Positions 16,623-26,371 of a DNA stretch of 32,564 nucleotides are shown here, in pieces. Source of the DNA: Bacteroidales bacterium (GTDB lineage: Bacteria > Bacteroidota > Bacteroidia > Bacteroidales > UBA12077); NCBI GenBank assembly GCA_021740225.1, contig JAIPAF010000005.1, positions 1-32,564 of the forward strand, read 5' to 3'. The translations under genes were made by a program, and so were the position numbers. The notes beneath the pieces were generated by a model, which did not search any database, was not told the DNA's origin, and saw only the letters and a program-made list of their open reading frames with translations. The stretch's first letter is position 1. The number at the start of each line of letters is the position of its first letter.

Positions 16623-19253
16623 TCAATGTATCTTTTCCCTCAACAGCTTCTTACCCTTGTCCAGGGCAGTGCCAAGCTTATCAGGGGCCTTGCCTCCTGC
16701 GGTAGCGAAGAAGGGTTGTCCCCCTCCGCCGCCTTTGATCTCTTTGGCTGCTTCTTTGATGATTTCATTGGCGTTCACATTTTTTTCCTTCACCAGATTC
16801 TCCGAGATCATCAGTGAAAGATTGGCCTTGCCTTTTATGTTGGCACCCAGCAGTAGCACCAGGTTATCCACTTCTTTTTTTAACTGAAAGGCCATGTCTT
16901 TCATGGCATCGGCAGAATCTATGTCAATAATGTCGGTAATGTAATTGACCCCGTTGATCTGCTCCATTTTGTTCAGCAGATCCCGCTTCAGGTTGTTTAC
17001 CTTGTCCTGTAACAGTGATTCAATTTGTTTGTTAAGATTGTAGTTCTCGTCGATAAGCTTTTCTACACTTTTGCTCAGGTTGCTTGGATGATTGAGTAAT
17101 TCGCTAACCTTTTCCAGGGCCAGTAGGTTTTTTCTTACGTATTCTTCAGCTTTATCGGCAGTGAGCGCTTCGATCCTCCTGATTCCTGCTGATATGGCCG
17201 TTTCCGAAGTGATTGTAAAGAAGCCGATTTGTCCGGTAGCTTCCACATGGGTACCCCCGCACAATTCTACAATATCTCCGAATTTGATCACTCTTACCAA
17301 ATCGCCATACTTCTCTCCAAAAAGGGCAGTTGCGCCCATGTCTCTGGCCTGCTCAAAAGGTACTTCTCTTTTTTCTTCCCGGGGGAGATTTCTCCGGATA
17401 TAATAATTGACGATTTTTTCGATTTTTTCGATCTCTTCCGGGGTCAGTTTCTGGAAATGCGAAAAGTCAAAACGGAGATAATCGGGATGCACCAGCGAAC
17501 CCTTCTGCTCAACGTGTTGCCCGAGCACTTCCTTCAGGGCATGATGCAGAAGGTGCGTAGCCGTATGATTGTTGGCCGTTTTTATTCTTTTCTGGCTGCT
17601 TACCACTGCTTTAAAAGTAGTATAAGGATCTTCCGGAAGCTTTTTGACATAATGTACGGTTTGGTTGTGCTCCTTTTTGGTATCGATGATGGAGATCTTT
17701 TCACCGTTGTATTCCAGGTATCCGGTATCTCCCACCTGACCGCCCGATTCGGCATAGAAAGGAGTATAATTGAATACCAACTGATACAATTCCTTTCCTT
17801 TCGACTTGATCTTCCTGTATTGTTTGATCTGAACCTTGGTTTCTGTATTATCGTATCCAATGAATTCTTCTCTTTCTTCATCACGCAATTTGACCCAATC
17901 GCCGGTTTCGATTTTGGCTGCCTGGCGTGAGCGTTCTTTCTGGGCTTCCAGTTCCTGGTTGAATTCCCTGCGGTTTACTGCCAGATCATGCTCTTTCAGA
18001 ATGAGTTCGGTCAGATCCAGCGGAAATCCATAGGTGTCATACAGTTCAAAGGCAGTCTTGCCGTCCACCACCTTATAATTGTTCTTTTTGGTTCTTTCAA
18101 TGACCCCGTTTAATAGTTTGATGCCGGTATCCAAAGTTTTCAGGAAAGTACTTTCCTCTTTCCTGATGACTTTTTCGATCAGCTCCCTTTGGGCATTGAG
18201 TTCGGGAAATGCATCCCCCATGACCTCTATCAATGATGGAAGAAGCTTGTAAATGAAAGGGTCTTTAAAATCAAGGTAGGTGTATCCATATCTCACAGCC
18301 CTTCTTAATATGCGTCGTATCACGTATCCGGCCTTTACATTGGATGGCAACTGCCCGTCAGCTATGGAGAATGATATGGCCCGCAGGTGGTCTGCAACTA
18401 CTCGCATGGCCACATCGGTCATCTCATTTTTGCCGTATTTTTTGCCTGTCATTTTGGACAACTCTTGAATAATGGGCTGGAAGAGATCGGTATCGTAATT
18501 GGAATATTTGTTCTGCATCACAAGGCAAAGCCTTTCAAAGCCCATTCCTGTATCCACATGCTTCTCGGGAAGTGCTTCCAGCTCTCCACTGGCTTTCTGG
18601 TTGAACTGAATGAAAACAAGGTTCCATAGTTCTATTACCATGGGGTGATCTTGGTTGACAAGTTCAACACCCGGCTTCTTTTTTCTTTCCTCATCATTTC
18701 TCAGGTCAACGTGTATCTCCGAACAAGGTCCGCAGGGACCGGTATCACCCATTTCCCAGAAATTATCTTCTTTGGAGCCAAATAATATCCGTTCTTCTGG
18801 CAGATAATTCTTCCAATGGGCCATGGCTTCATCATCCTTTTCCAGACCATTTTCCTTGTCTCCTTCAAATACCGTTGCATATAACCTATTTTTTGAAATG
18901 GCCATCTCCTCCACCAGAAATTCCCAAGCCCAGGCTATGGCCTCTTTTTTGAAATAATCACCGAATGACCAGTTCCCCAACATCTCGAACATAGTATGAT
19001 GGTAGGTGTCGTGTCCCACTTCTTCCAAGTCGTTATGTTTTCCCGATACACGCATACATTTCTGAGAATCTACTACTCGCTTGTTTTGGGGAGTTTCATT
19101 CCCCAGGAATATATCTTTGAACTGATTCATGCCCGCATTAATGAACATCAAGGTGGGATCATCCTTCACAACCATAGGTGCAGAAGGAAAAACAGCATGT
19201 CCCTTCCGTTTGAAAAAGTTTAAGTAAGCCTCCCTAATTTCTTTTGATTTCAT
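16623..19253 (-). CDS. alaS: Alanine--tRNA ligase
   Basis: 876 aa; MKSKEIREAYLNFFKRKGHAVFPSAPMVVKDDPTLMFINAGMNQFKDIFLG, HTATHLLHHALKEVLG, CGGTHVEATGQIG, GGGGGQPFFATAGG. Confidence 0.98.
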   Translation of the reverse strand: MKSKEIREAYLNFFKRKGHAVFPSAPMVVKDDPTLMFINAGMNQFKDIFLGNETPQNKRVVDSQKCMRVSGKHNDLEEVGHDTYHHTMFEMLGNWSFGDYFKKEAIAWAWEFLVEEMAISKNRLYATVFEGDKENGLEKDDEAMAHWKNYLPEERILFGSKEDNFWEMGDTGPCGPCSEIHVDLRNDEERKKKPGVELVNQDHPMVIELWNLVFIQFNQKASGELEALPEKHVDTGMGFERLCLVMQNKYSNYDTDLFQPIIQELSKMTGKKYGKNEMTDVAMRVVADHLRAISFSIADGQLPSNVKAGYVIRRILRRAVRYGYTYLDFKDPFIYKLLPSLIEVMGDAFPELNAQRELIEKVIRKEESTFLKTLDTGIKLLNGVIERTKKNNYKVVDGKTAFELYDTYGFPLDLTELILKEHDLAVNRREFNQELEAQKERSRQAAKIETGDWVKLRDEEREEFIGYDNTETKVQIKQYRKIKSKGKELYQLVFNYTPFYAESGGQVGDTGYLEYNGEKISIIDTKKEHNQTVHYVKKLPEDPYTTFKAVVSSQKRIKTANNHTATHLLHHALKEVLGQHVEQKGSLVHPDYLRFDFSHFQKLTPEEIEKIEKIVNYYIRRNLPREEKREVPFEQARDMGATALFGEKYGDLVRVIKFGDIVELCGGTHVEATGQIGFFTITSETAISAGIRRIEALTADKAEEYVRKNLLALEKVSELLNHPSNLSKSVEKLIDENYNLNKQIESLLQDKVNNLKRDLLNKMEQINGVNYITDIIDIDSADAMKDMAFQLKKEVDNLVLLLGANIKGKANLSLMISENLVKEKNVNANEIIKEAAKEIKGGGGGQPFFATAGGKAPDKLGTALDKGKKLLREKIH

Positions 19254-19326
19254 AAATTTCTAATTCATTTTTATTTAAAATAAATCACTTGATTTGACCA
19301 ATAAACCTTATTTTTGCCCAAAATGT

Positions 19327-19357
19327 TTTGTAAAGTTAAATAATTCCTTTAGATTTG
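19327..19357 (+). promoter_or_regulatory. Putative promoter TTTG-N19-TAGATTTG for the M23/PQQ gene run
   Basis: TTTG 19327-19330, 19-nt spacer, TAGATTTG 19350-19357; exact match to the Bacteroidetes consensus. Confidence 0.6.
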
Positions 19358-19409
19358 AAACATAATGAATGTTGATACGTAAAGATAAGAGCAAAACAAC
19401 CAAATTTTT

Positions 19410-20381
19410 ATGGCAAAAATAAAATATCGTTTTGACCCACATACACTTACCTACCAAAAAGTCAACAAGTCAATCAATAGAAAGTTACGTCAGGGACTGA
19501 TATATTTTGGTGTAACGATTGTGGCGGCTGTTGTGTTTAACATTATCTTTACAAAATACTATAATACCCCTAAAGAACATACTTTGAAAAGCGAGAACGA
19601 GGAGCTCGTTTTTAAATATAAAATGCTGTCGGATAAGCTTGATGAGGTAGAGAGGAAATTGAATAATATAGAACAACGAGATGACAACCTTTACAGGCCA
19701 ATTTTTGAGATGGAACCTATACCCTCGCAGGTGCGGGAGGCAGGTTTTGGTGGTACCAACCGGTATGACGAGTTAAGGAAATATTCTAATTCGGAGGTTA
19801 TGATTTCCACCACCAAGAAACTGGATAAAGTGGAGAATGAATTATATATTCAGTCGAAATCATTCGATTCGGTGATTAAAGAGGCCCGTAATAAGGAAAA
19901 GATGATTGCCCGTATTCCGGCGATACAGCCTATAAGTTTAAAAGATTATGGAAGGATAAGCGATTATTATGGAAGGAGGCGCGATCCCTTTACGGGAAAA
20001 ATAAGGATGCATCATGGAATGGATTTTACGGGTCCCATAGGTACTGATATTTATGCCACAGGGAAAGGAGTAATTGAAGGAGCCGGATATTCTGCTTATG
20101 GTTATGGTAAGGAAGTATTGATCAATCATGGATATGGGTTTAAAACCGTTTATGCGCACCTGCATCAAATCGATGTTGAAAAGGGCGATACAGTATCACG
20201 TGGTGAAGTGATCGGAGCATTGGGGAATTCCGGACGCTCAACCGGACCGCACCTTCATTATGAAGTCAGAAAAAACGGCCGACCAGTGAATCCATTTTAT
20301 TACTACTTTGATGACATCTCCGCCGAGCAATACGACAAGATGATCGCTGCTGCAGAAGAGAACAGGAGACCAATGGATTAA
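19410..20381 (+). CDS. M23/LytM family metallopeptidase with N-terminal TM and coiled coil (copy 1)
   Basis: HHGMDFTGPIGTDIYATGKG...VYAHLHQ...GNSGRSTGPHLHYEVRKNG; Zn-ligand motifs intact. Confidence 0.93.
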   Translation: MAKIKYRFDPHTLTYQKVNKSINRKLRQGLIYFGVTIVAAVVFNIIFTKYYNTPKEHTLKSENEELVFKYKMLSDKLDEVERKLNNIEQRDDNLYRPIFEMEPIPSQVREAGFGGTNRYDELRKYSNSEVMISTTKKLDKVENELYIQSKSFDSVIKEARNKEKMIARIPAIQPISLKDYGRISDYYGRRRDPFTGKIRMHHGMDFTGPIGTDIYATGKGVIEGAGYSAYGYGKEVLINHGYGFKTVYAHLHQIDVEKGDTVSRGEVIGALGNSGRSTGPHLHYEVRKNGRPVNPFYYYFDDISAEQYDKMIAAAEENRRPMD

Positions 20382-20389
20382 TATATTCT

Positions 20390-21361
20390 ATGGAAAGATA
20401 TAAGTATAAATATAATCCCCGGACAGTAAGCTATGAAAAGGTGAAGCTTACGTGGAAGGATAAATTTATGCGTTTCCTCACCTATTTTGCCGCTACATTG
20501 GTATTGGCCGTTCTGTACAATCTAATATTTGGTGCTTTTTTTGATACCCCTAGAGAAAAGGAGCTGATACGGGAGAATAATCAACTCCAACTGCAATATG
20601 AAATATTAAACGAGAAGTTCGATCGGGTTGAAAACGTCTTAAAAGATCTTCAGGAAAGAGACAACAACATTTATAGAGTGATCTTTGAAACCGATCCTAT
20701 TCCTAGTTCGGTAAGAGAAGCAGGATATGGCGGTTCAGAAAATTATGAAGAGCTAAGAAGATATGAAAACTCCGATTTGATCATTAGAACCGCTACTAAA
20801 CTGGATAAATTATCTAAACAGCTTTATGTCCAGTCAAAATCCTATGATGAGCTCATCAGTTTGGCCAAGAACAAGGAAGAGATGCTTTCATCTGTTCCTG
20901 CCATTATGCCGGTTTCAAATGAAGATCTTACACGTACGGCTTCAGGTTTTGGTTGGAGGATCCATCCCATTTACAAGATAAGGAAGTTGCATGAAGGCAT
21001 GGATTTCACAGCACCTGTCGGCACAAAAATTTATGCCACGGGTGATGGTATAGTGGAAACGGTTAAAAATTCCAAGCGGGGTTATGGCAAAAGAGTGATT
21101 ATTAACCATGGATTTGGTTATAAAACTCGTTATGCCCACCTGAATGAATTTAATGTGCGCAGGGGTGAAGAGGTTCAAAGAGGCGATGTTATTGGGTATG
21201 TAGGTAACTCGGGATTATCGGTTGCTCCCCATCTGCATTATGAAGTGGAAAAAGATAACGAGAAAGTGAATCCGGTGCATTACTATTTCAATGATCTCAC
21301 TCCCGAACAGTATGAAAAAATGATATTCATCTCCAGCAACAGTGGACAATCATTGGATTAA
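20390..21361 (+). CDS. M23/LytM family metallopeptidase with N-terminal TM and coiled coil (copy 2)
   Basis: HEGMDFTAPVGTKIYATGDG...RYAHLNE...GNSGLSVAPHLHYEVEKD; 323 aa, same length as copy 1. Confidence 0.93.
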   Translation: MERYKYKYNPRTVSYEKVKLTWKDKFMRFLTYFAATLVLAVLYNLIFGAFFDTPREKELIRENNQLQLQYEILNEKFDRVENVLKDLQERDNNIYRVIFETDPIPSSVREAGYGGSENYEELRRYENSDLIIRTATKLDKLSKQLYVQSKSYDELISLAKNKEEMLSSVPAIMPVSNEDLTRTASGFGWRIHPIYKIRKLHEGMDFTAPVGTKIYATGDGIVETVKNSKRGYGKRVIINHGFGYKTRYAHLNEFNVRRGEEVQRGDVIGYVGNSGLSVAPHLHYEVEKDNEKVNPVHYYFNDLTPEQYEKMIFISSNSGQSLD

Positions 21362-21364
21362 TTT

Positions 21365-22885
21365 ATGGGGACTATAATAAAAGATTTTTCGAGAAGATTC
21401 CTGTATTTGGTACCTTTCCTATGTGCTTTTTTTTTCTCTTCCGCCCAGATAGATTCTGTATCAAGTTTTAATGATTCCATTAATGACGAAGAAGTTGGAC
21501 ATAAAACGGCCGATTCTGTCGAAGTGGTCATACCTACTTTTTTGGGCAATAAACAAAGGAATTTTTATGGTTCCGATCCACCCGATGTTCTGGAAGTCAA
21601 GTGGAGGAAATACCTGGGCAAGGGAAAAACCGTTATTTCCAGGAAAATAGGAGAAAAAGCATGGAAAGGAGCAGGATGGACCGGTCAGCCTTTGCTTGTA
21701 AGAGAAGAGGATGATTTATACCTCATTCAGGGCGCTTATGACCACAATCTTAAAAAGATTAATGCTGGAAATGGAGAGCTCGTATGGGAACATTCATTTG
21801 ACGATGTGATCAAAGGGACCGGTACCATATTGCATGAACCCGATTATCCCGAACCGGAAAACCGGCTGGTTATTTTACAGGGCAGCCGGTTGGGAGTGGG
21901 CAATTTTCTCGATAGTGATCATATACCCAGTTACCGTGCTGTATCTTACTTCACCGGTCGTGAATTGTGGAGGCATGATGTCAAATGGACTCACAGTTAC
22001 AGCCGGGATGTCGATGGTTCTGCTCTGATTATTGGAGATACGGCTTATATTGGACTGGAAAATTCCCGGTTTACCGTATTTAATCCCGATTACCAAAATG
22101 CCGGGGTAAAGGACAGTATGCTGCAACCCCAAATTCATAGGCAAGTACGATTATATGACATGCCGGATGTAAAAAAACACGATCACAATGTGGTTACCGA
22201 ATCGTCTCCTTCTCTCTTGGATGATCACATTTATGTGACTTCAGGTGCAGGCCATGTTTACGGATACAATCTGAAAACCCATGAACTGGACTGGGATTTT
22301 TATATTGGGTCCGATATAGATGGCTCGGCCGTTGTATCTTCCGACAGTTGCCTTATGGTTTCGGTTGAAAAGCAGTATATTAAAGGTAAGGGAGGTGCTT
22401 TTAAGCTGGATCCTTCAAAATCTCCTGATGAATCCGTTGTTTGGTATTTTCCAACCGACAGTACTGACCTTCTTAGCTGGGAAGGTGGGATTATTGGGTC
22501 AACAGGGATTAATGACAATTATGTAGGGGCGGAAGAGGTGAAACTCGCAGCATTCAACGGCCTCGACGGATATCTTTATGTGGTAAGCCATCAAAGGCTT
22601 CAGGCCGGTAAAAAAGTTCTGGGCCCGGATAGTTTGACTCGTTATCCTACTCCTCAACTGGTTTATAAGAAAAAGGTCGGTCCCTCGATTTCGACTCCCG
22701 TTTTTTATGAGAATAAACTCTTGGTGGCCTCTTATGAGGGGCTGTACCTTTTTGAATATGACAAACAGCAGAATTTTGTGCTTAAGGACAAGTTTGATGC
22801 TCCATTTGAATCTACCCCTATAGCTTATAACGGCTGTATTTACATAGCGTCACGCAACGGTTATCTTTACTGCTTTTCCGGATGA
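21365..22885 (+). CDS. Secreted PQQ-type beta-propeller repeat protein
   Basis: Signal-peptide-like N-terminus (RRFLYLVPFLCAFFFSSAQ); PQQ-like blades (GELVWEHSFDDV, TGRELWRHDVKWTH, LYVVSHQ, GCIYIASRNGYLYCFSG). Confidence 0.8.
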   Translation: MGTIIKDFSRRFLYLVPFLCAFFFSSAQIDSVSSFNDSINDEEVGHKTADSVEVVIPTFLGNKQRNFYGSDPPDVLEVKWRKYLGKGKTVISRKIGEKAWKGAGWTGQPLLVREEDDLYLIQGAYDHNLKKINAGNGELVWEHSFDDVIKGTGTILHEPDYPEPENRLVILQGSRLGVGNFLDSDHIPSYRAVSYFTGRELWRHDVKWTHSYSRDVDGSALIIGDTAYIGLENSRFTVFNPDYQNAGVKDSMLQPQIHRQVRLYDMPDVKKHDHNVVTESSPSLLDDHIYVTSGAGHVYGYNLKTHELDWDFYIGSDIDGSAVVSSDSCLMVSVEKQYIKGKGGAFKLDPSKSPDESVVWYFPTDSTDLLSWEGGIIGSTGINDNYVGAEEVKLAAFNGLDGYLYVVSHQRLQAGKKVLGPDSLTRYPTPQLVYKKKVGPSISTPVFYENKLLVASYEGLYLFEYDKQQNFVLKDKFDAPFESTPIAYNGCIYIASRNGYLYCFSG

Positions 22886-22946
22886 AGGGTTTGAGTATTT
22901 CAGATATTTTATTAACTTGGAATCATATAACAAAACTTTGGAAAAC

Positions 22947-23291
22947 ATGCCCTATAAAGAACAGAAAGTCGATAAGTTATATTACAGCATCGGTGAAGTA
23001 GCCGAAATGTTTGGTGTTAATAACTCCCTGATCAGATACTGGGAAAAAGAGTTTGATATCATCAAACCCAAAAAAAATAAAAAAGGGAATCGATATTTTA
23101 CCAAAGAAGATATTGAAAATTTTCATATCATTTATTATCTGGTTAAAGATTTGGGAATGACCCTGAAAGGCGCCAAGAAAAAACTGAAAGAAAACAAAGA
23201 AGGGACCATCTATAATTTTAAGGTGATCGAATCCCTTAAGAATATCCGTTCAATGCTTTTAGAACTTCGTGAAGATATGGAGGATGTCTGA
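22947..23291 (+). CDS. MerR-family HTH transcriptional regulator
   Basis: YYSIGEVAEMFGVNNSLIRYWEKEFDIIKPKKNKKGNRYFTKEDIENFHIIYYLVKDLGMTLKGAKKKL. ATG 22947 preferred over TTG 22917. Confidence 0.9.
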   Translation: MPYKEQKVDKLYYSIGEVAEMFGVNNSLIRYWEKEFDIIKPKKNKKGNRYFTKEDIENFHIIYYLVKDLGMTLKGAKKKLKENKEGTIYNFKVIESLKNIRSMLLELREDMEDV

Positions 23292-23337
23292 CTGATTTCA
23301 ATACCCATCTATTGCTGTTTAGAATAAAAATAAACCT

Positions 23338-24432
23338 ATGCAAATCAGGGAACTTGTTAATTATCTGAATACAACTATTCCTTTAGGATTGCAGGAAGCG
23401 TATGATAATTCGGGATTGCTCGTAGGTAACCCGGGAAGTGAATTGTCTGGGGTTCTGGTTTCGGTAGATGTAACAGAAGAGGTTATAGAAGAAGCCAGGC
23501 AGAAAGGAGCCAATTTCATCCTTTCGCATCATCCTTTAATATTTTCAGGTCTGAAAAGTATCACCGGCAAAGATCATGTGGAACGCTCGCTTATCAAAGC
23601 CATCCAAAATGATATAGCCTTATATGCCGCCCATACCAACTTGGATAATCTAAAGAGCGGCATTAATTTTATGATGGCCGACAGACTGGGGTTAAAGGAT
23701 CAGCAGATCCTCCGGCCCAAGCAGGATCAGCTCATTAAAATGGTGTTCTTTGTTCCCAGTGATCATATGGACCAGGTGAGAAAAGCGGTTTTCGACGCTG
23801 GAGCGGGCATTATCGGAGATTATGATCAATGCAGTTATAATCTTCAAGGTCAGGGCACCTTTAGACCCGGCGAAGGATCGGATCCCTATTCCGGCAAAAA
23901 AGGAGAGATGCATTTTGAAGAAGAAATACGGGTGGAAACTTTCTTTCCTTCCTATAAAACGGCTGAAGTGATTAATGCAATGAATCAGGCCCATCCCTAT
24001 GAAGAGATGGTTTATGATCTTTACCCGCTGAAAAACGCTGATCATGATAGTGGTGCCGGTGTGATCGGGATCCTTGAAGAGAGGATGCCCGAGAAAGATT
24101 TCCTGGATTGGGTCAAAAAACAATTAAAAACAGAATGCATCAGGCATACTAATCTCCTTTATTCATTCGTTTCTCGGGTTGCCATTTCTGGAGGAAGTGG
24201 AAGTTTTTTACTGAATGATGCCATTTCTCAAAAAGCCGATGTTTTTATTTCTGCTGATTTTAAATATCATAACTTTTTCGAGGCGGACGAAAAAATATTA
24301 ATTGCCGATATTGGGCATTTTGAAAGCGAACAAATTAGTAAAGAATTCTTTTATGAATTATTAACAAAAAAATTTCATAATTTCGCCACCCATTTATCCG
24401 AAATTAATACTAATCCCATAAACTATTATTAA
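23338..24432 (+). CDS. Nif3-like dinuclear metal centre protein
   Basis: YDNSGLLVG, SHHPLIFSGLKSITG, YAAHTNLDNLKSGIN, middle insert with HPYEEMVYDLYPL, C-terminal ADIGHFESEQ. Confidence 0.93.
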   Translation: MQIRELVNYLNTTIPLGLQEAYDNSGLLVGNPGSELSGVLVSVDVTEEVIEEARQKGANFILSHHPLIFSGLKSITGKDHVERSLIKAIQNDIALYAAHTNLDNLKSGINFMMADRLGLKDQQILRPKQDQLIKMVFFVPSDHMDQVRKAVFDAGAGIIGDYDQCSYNLQGQGTFRPGEGSDPYSGKKGEMHFEEEIRVETFFPSYKTAEVINAMNQAHPYEEMVYDLYPLKNADHDSGAGVIGILEERMPEKDFLDWVKKQLKTECIRHTNLLYSFVSRVAISGGSGSFLLNDAISQKADVFISADFKYHNFFEADEKILIADIGHFESEQISKEFFYELLTKKFHNFATHLSEINTNPINYY

Positions 24433-24433
24433 T

Positions 24434-25231
24434 ATGGCAGCCGTAAAGAAACAAAAAACTGAAACAACTGAATATTCTGTAGAAGATAAGCTTAAGGCAC
24501 TATACGAACTTCAAACCGTGGATTCATCAATTGATAATATTCAGAGACTGAGGGGAGAACTTCCATTGGAAGTACAGGATCTGGAAGATGAAATTGCCGG
24601 TTTGGAAACACGGGTTAAGAACTATGAGAATGAGGTGAAGGAACTTGAAGAAAGCATTAGTAAGAAGAAAAATGAAATAGAAGAATCGAAGCAGTTAATA
24701 GAAAAGTATAAGAAACAACAGAATAATGTTCGAAATAACAGGGAATATGAAGCCCTTTCCAAAGAAATAGAATTTCAGAGTCTGGAGATTGAATTGCGGG
24801 AGAAACATATCAGGGAGAACAATGAGAAAATTCAACAAAGAAATCAGGATATTGAAGAATCCAGGAAAGAACTGGAAGAGAGACAGAAAGATCTGAAGAA
24901 CAAAAAGGAGGAATTGGATTCTATTATAGCAGAAACCCAAAAAGAAGAAGAAGATCTGAATGCCCGATCCGAGAAAATCAGAGAGATCATTGAACCCCGA
25001 TTATTAAATGCCTATAAGAAAATCAGAAATAGTGCCAGAAATGGACTGGCTGTGGTAACAGTTGAAAGGGATGCATGTGGTGGATGTTTCAATAAAATTC
25101 CTCCTCAAAGGCAATTGGATATCCGTTCAAGGAAAAAGATCATTGTATGTGAATACTGTGGTAGAATCCTTGTAGATCCGGAATTGGCAGAAGAGATCTC
25201 AGCAAAGGTCAAACCCAGAAAAGCGGAATAA
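24434..25231 (+). CDS. Coiled-coil C4-type zinc ribbon protein
   Basis: Long coiled coil followed by CGGCFNKIPPQRQLDIRSRKKIIVCEYCGRILV; 1 bp after the nif3-like stop. Confidence 0.92.
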   Translation: MAAVKKQKTETTEYSVEDKLKALYELQTVDSSIDNIQRLRGELPLEVQDLEDEIAGLETRVKNYENEVKELEESISKKKNEIEESKQLIEKYKKQQNNVRNNREYEALSKEIEFQSLEIELREKHIRENNEKIQQRNQDIEESRKELEERQKDLKNKKEELDSIIAETQKEEEDLNARSEKIREIIEPRLLNAYKKIRNSARNGLAVVTVERDACGGCFNKIPPQRQLDIRSRKKIIVCEYCGRILVDPELAEEISAKVKPRKAE

Positions 25232-25258
25232 GTATAATAAGTATAAATTTCGTAATAA

Positions 25259-25290
25259 TAAAAAGGATCTCCTGAAAGGAGATCCTTTTT
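25259..25290. terminator. Bidirectional rho-independent terminator between the zinc-ribbon gene and def
   Basis: A-tract, GGATCTCCT (25265-25273), loop GAA, AGGAGATCC (25277-25285), T-tract. Confidence 0.88.
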
Positions 25291-25843
25291 ATTTGGCTAT
25301 CTTTACCTTGTATTTAACCTCGAATTTACCCTTTGCAATGGCATTCAGTTTGCCCCTAAGCATGCGTCTTTTGAGCGGTGCTACTTTGTCAGTGAACAGT
25401 ATGCCTTGCAAATGGTCATATTCATGCTGGATGATTCTGGCACCGATTCCCCCGAATTCCTCTTCATGATAGTTGAAATCGGCATCATACCAGCGTATCA
25501 AGATTTTTTCGGGCCTTATAATTTCTTCCCTGATCTCCGGTATGCTGAGACAACCTTCTTCATAAGTTTTTTCATCGCCGTATCTGTCGATGATTTCCGG
25601 ATTAATGAAAGTCATCTTAAATTCCTTAAGCGCGGGATCATCATTTTCAAGTTGAGTGCCGTCAACAACGAAAATCTGAATGGATTTTCCTAATTGTGGT
25701 GCCGCTAATCCCACACCATCCGAATGATACATGGTATCCCACAGGTTTTGAATGAACTGATCAAGCCCCTTTTCATCTTGTTCAATTTGTCTTGCCACCT
25801 TCCTCAATACAGGTGAACCGTATATATATACCGGCAATATCAT
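25289..25843 (-). CDS. def: Peptide deformylase
   Basis: MILPVYIYGSPVLRKVARQ, GVGLAAPQLGKSIQIFV, EEGCLSIPEI, IIQHEYDHLQGILFTD. ATG 25843 preferred; the track start at 25894 would overlap ruvX. Confidence 0.96.
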   Translation of the reverse strand: MILPVYIYGSPVLRKVARQIEQDEKGLDQFIQNLWDTMYHSDGVGLAAPQLGKSIQIFVVDGTQLENDDPALKEFKMTFINPEIIDRYGDEKTYEEGCLSIPEIREEIIRPEKILIRWYDADFNYHEEEFGGIGARIIQHEYDHLQGILFTDKVAPLKRRMLRGKLNAIAKGKFEVKYKVKIAK

Positions 25844-25847
25844 GGCT

Positions 25848-26270
25848 TTACGAAATTTTTCGTTCCAAAAATGACTGTAATATAATGGTTGCACTTATTT
25901 TATCAACGTTTGCCTTGTTTTGTCTTTGTTTCTTTTTCATACCTCCCTGTAACATAGCATCTTGTGCCATCCTGGAGGTAAACCTTTCATCCTCCAGTTC
26001 AACAGGCATATTTGGAAATTGTTCTTTCAATTTTTTTAAAAATGGTTTAATATATTGTACACTTTCTGAATCATGATTGTTCATTTGTTTGGGATAACCT
26101 ACAACAATGATCTCCACCTGTTCTTTATCTAAGTATTTGCATAAATAATCCAACAGTTCGTTGGGGTGCACAGTAGTTAATCCGTTAGCGATCATTTTCA
26201 TCGGATCGCTTACAGCCAGGCCGGCTCTTTTCTTTCCATAATCTATAGCCAATATTCTTCCCACAATCAT
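25848..26270 (-). CDS. ruvX: RuvX/YqgF family putative pre-16S rRNA nuclease
   Basis: GRILAIDYGKKRAGLAVSDP, IIVVGYPKQMN, LEDERFTSRMAQ. Confidence 0.93.
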   Translation of the reverse strand: MIVGRILAIDYGKKRAGLAVSDPMKMIANGLTTVHPNELLDYLCKYLDKEQVEIIVVGYPKQMNNHDSESVQYIKPFLKKLKEQFPNMPVELEDERFTSRMAQDAMLQGGMKKKQRQNKANVDKISATIILQSFLERKIS

Positions 26271-26313
26271 CGGGTTTTAAACAACATTTTCCGACCAAGC
26301 AAATATATAAAAT

Positions 26314-26347
26314 AAAAAAAGCCGATGGCATACATCAGCTTTTTTTA
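26314..26347 (-). terminator. Rho-independent terminator downstream of the thioredoxin gene
   Basis: A7-GCCGATG-GCATA-CATCAGC-T7, stem with one mismatch and A/T tracts on both sides. Confidence 0.7.
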
Positions 26348-26371
26348 TATAAATCATTGCACTGAGGATAA

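Noticed and set aside
17229-17930. 233-aa plus-strand ORF antisense to alaS
   Set aside because: Lies wholly within the well-supported alaS gene on the opposite strand; sequence has no recognisable domain and looks like mirror-frame translation.
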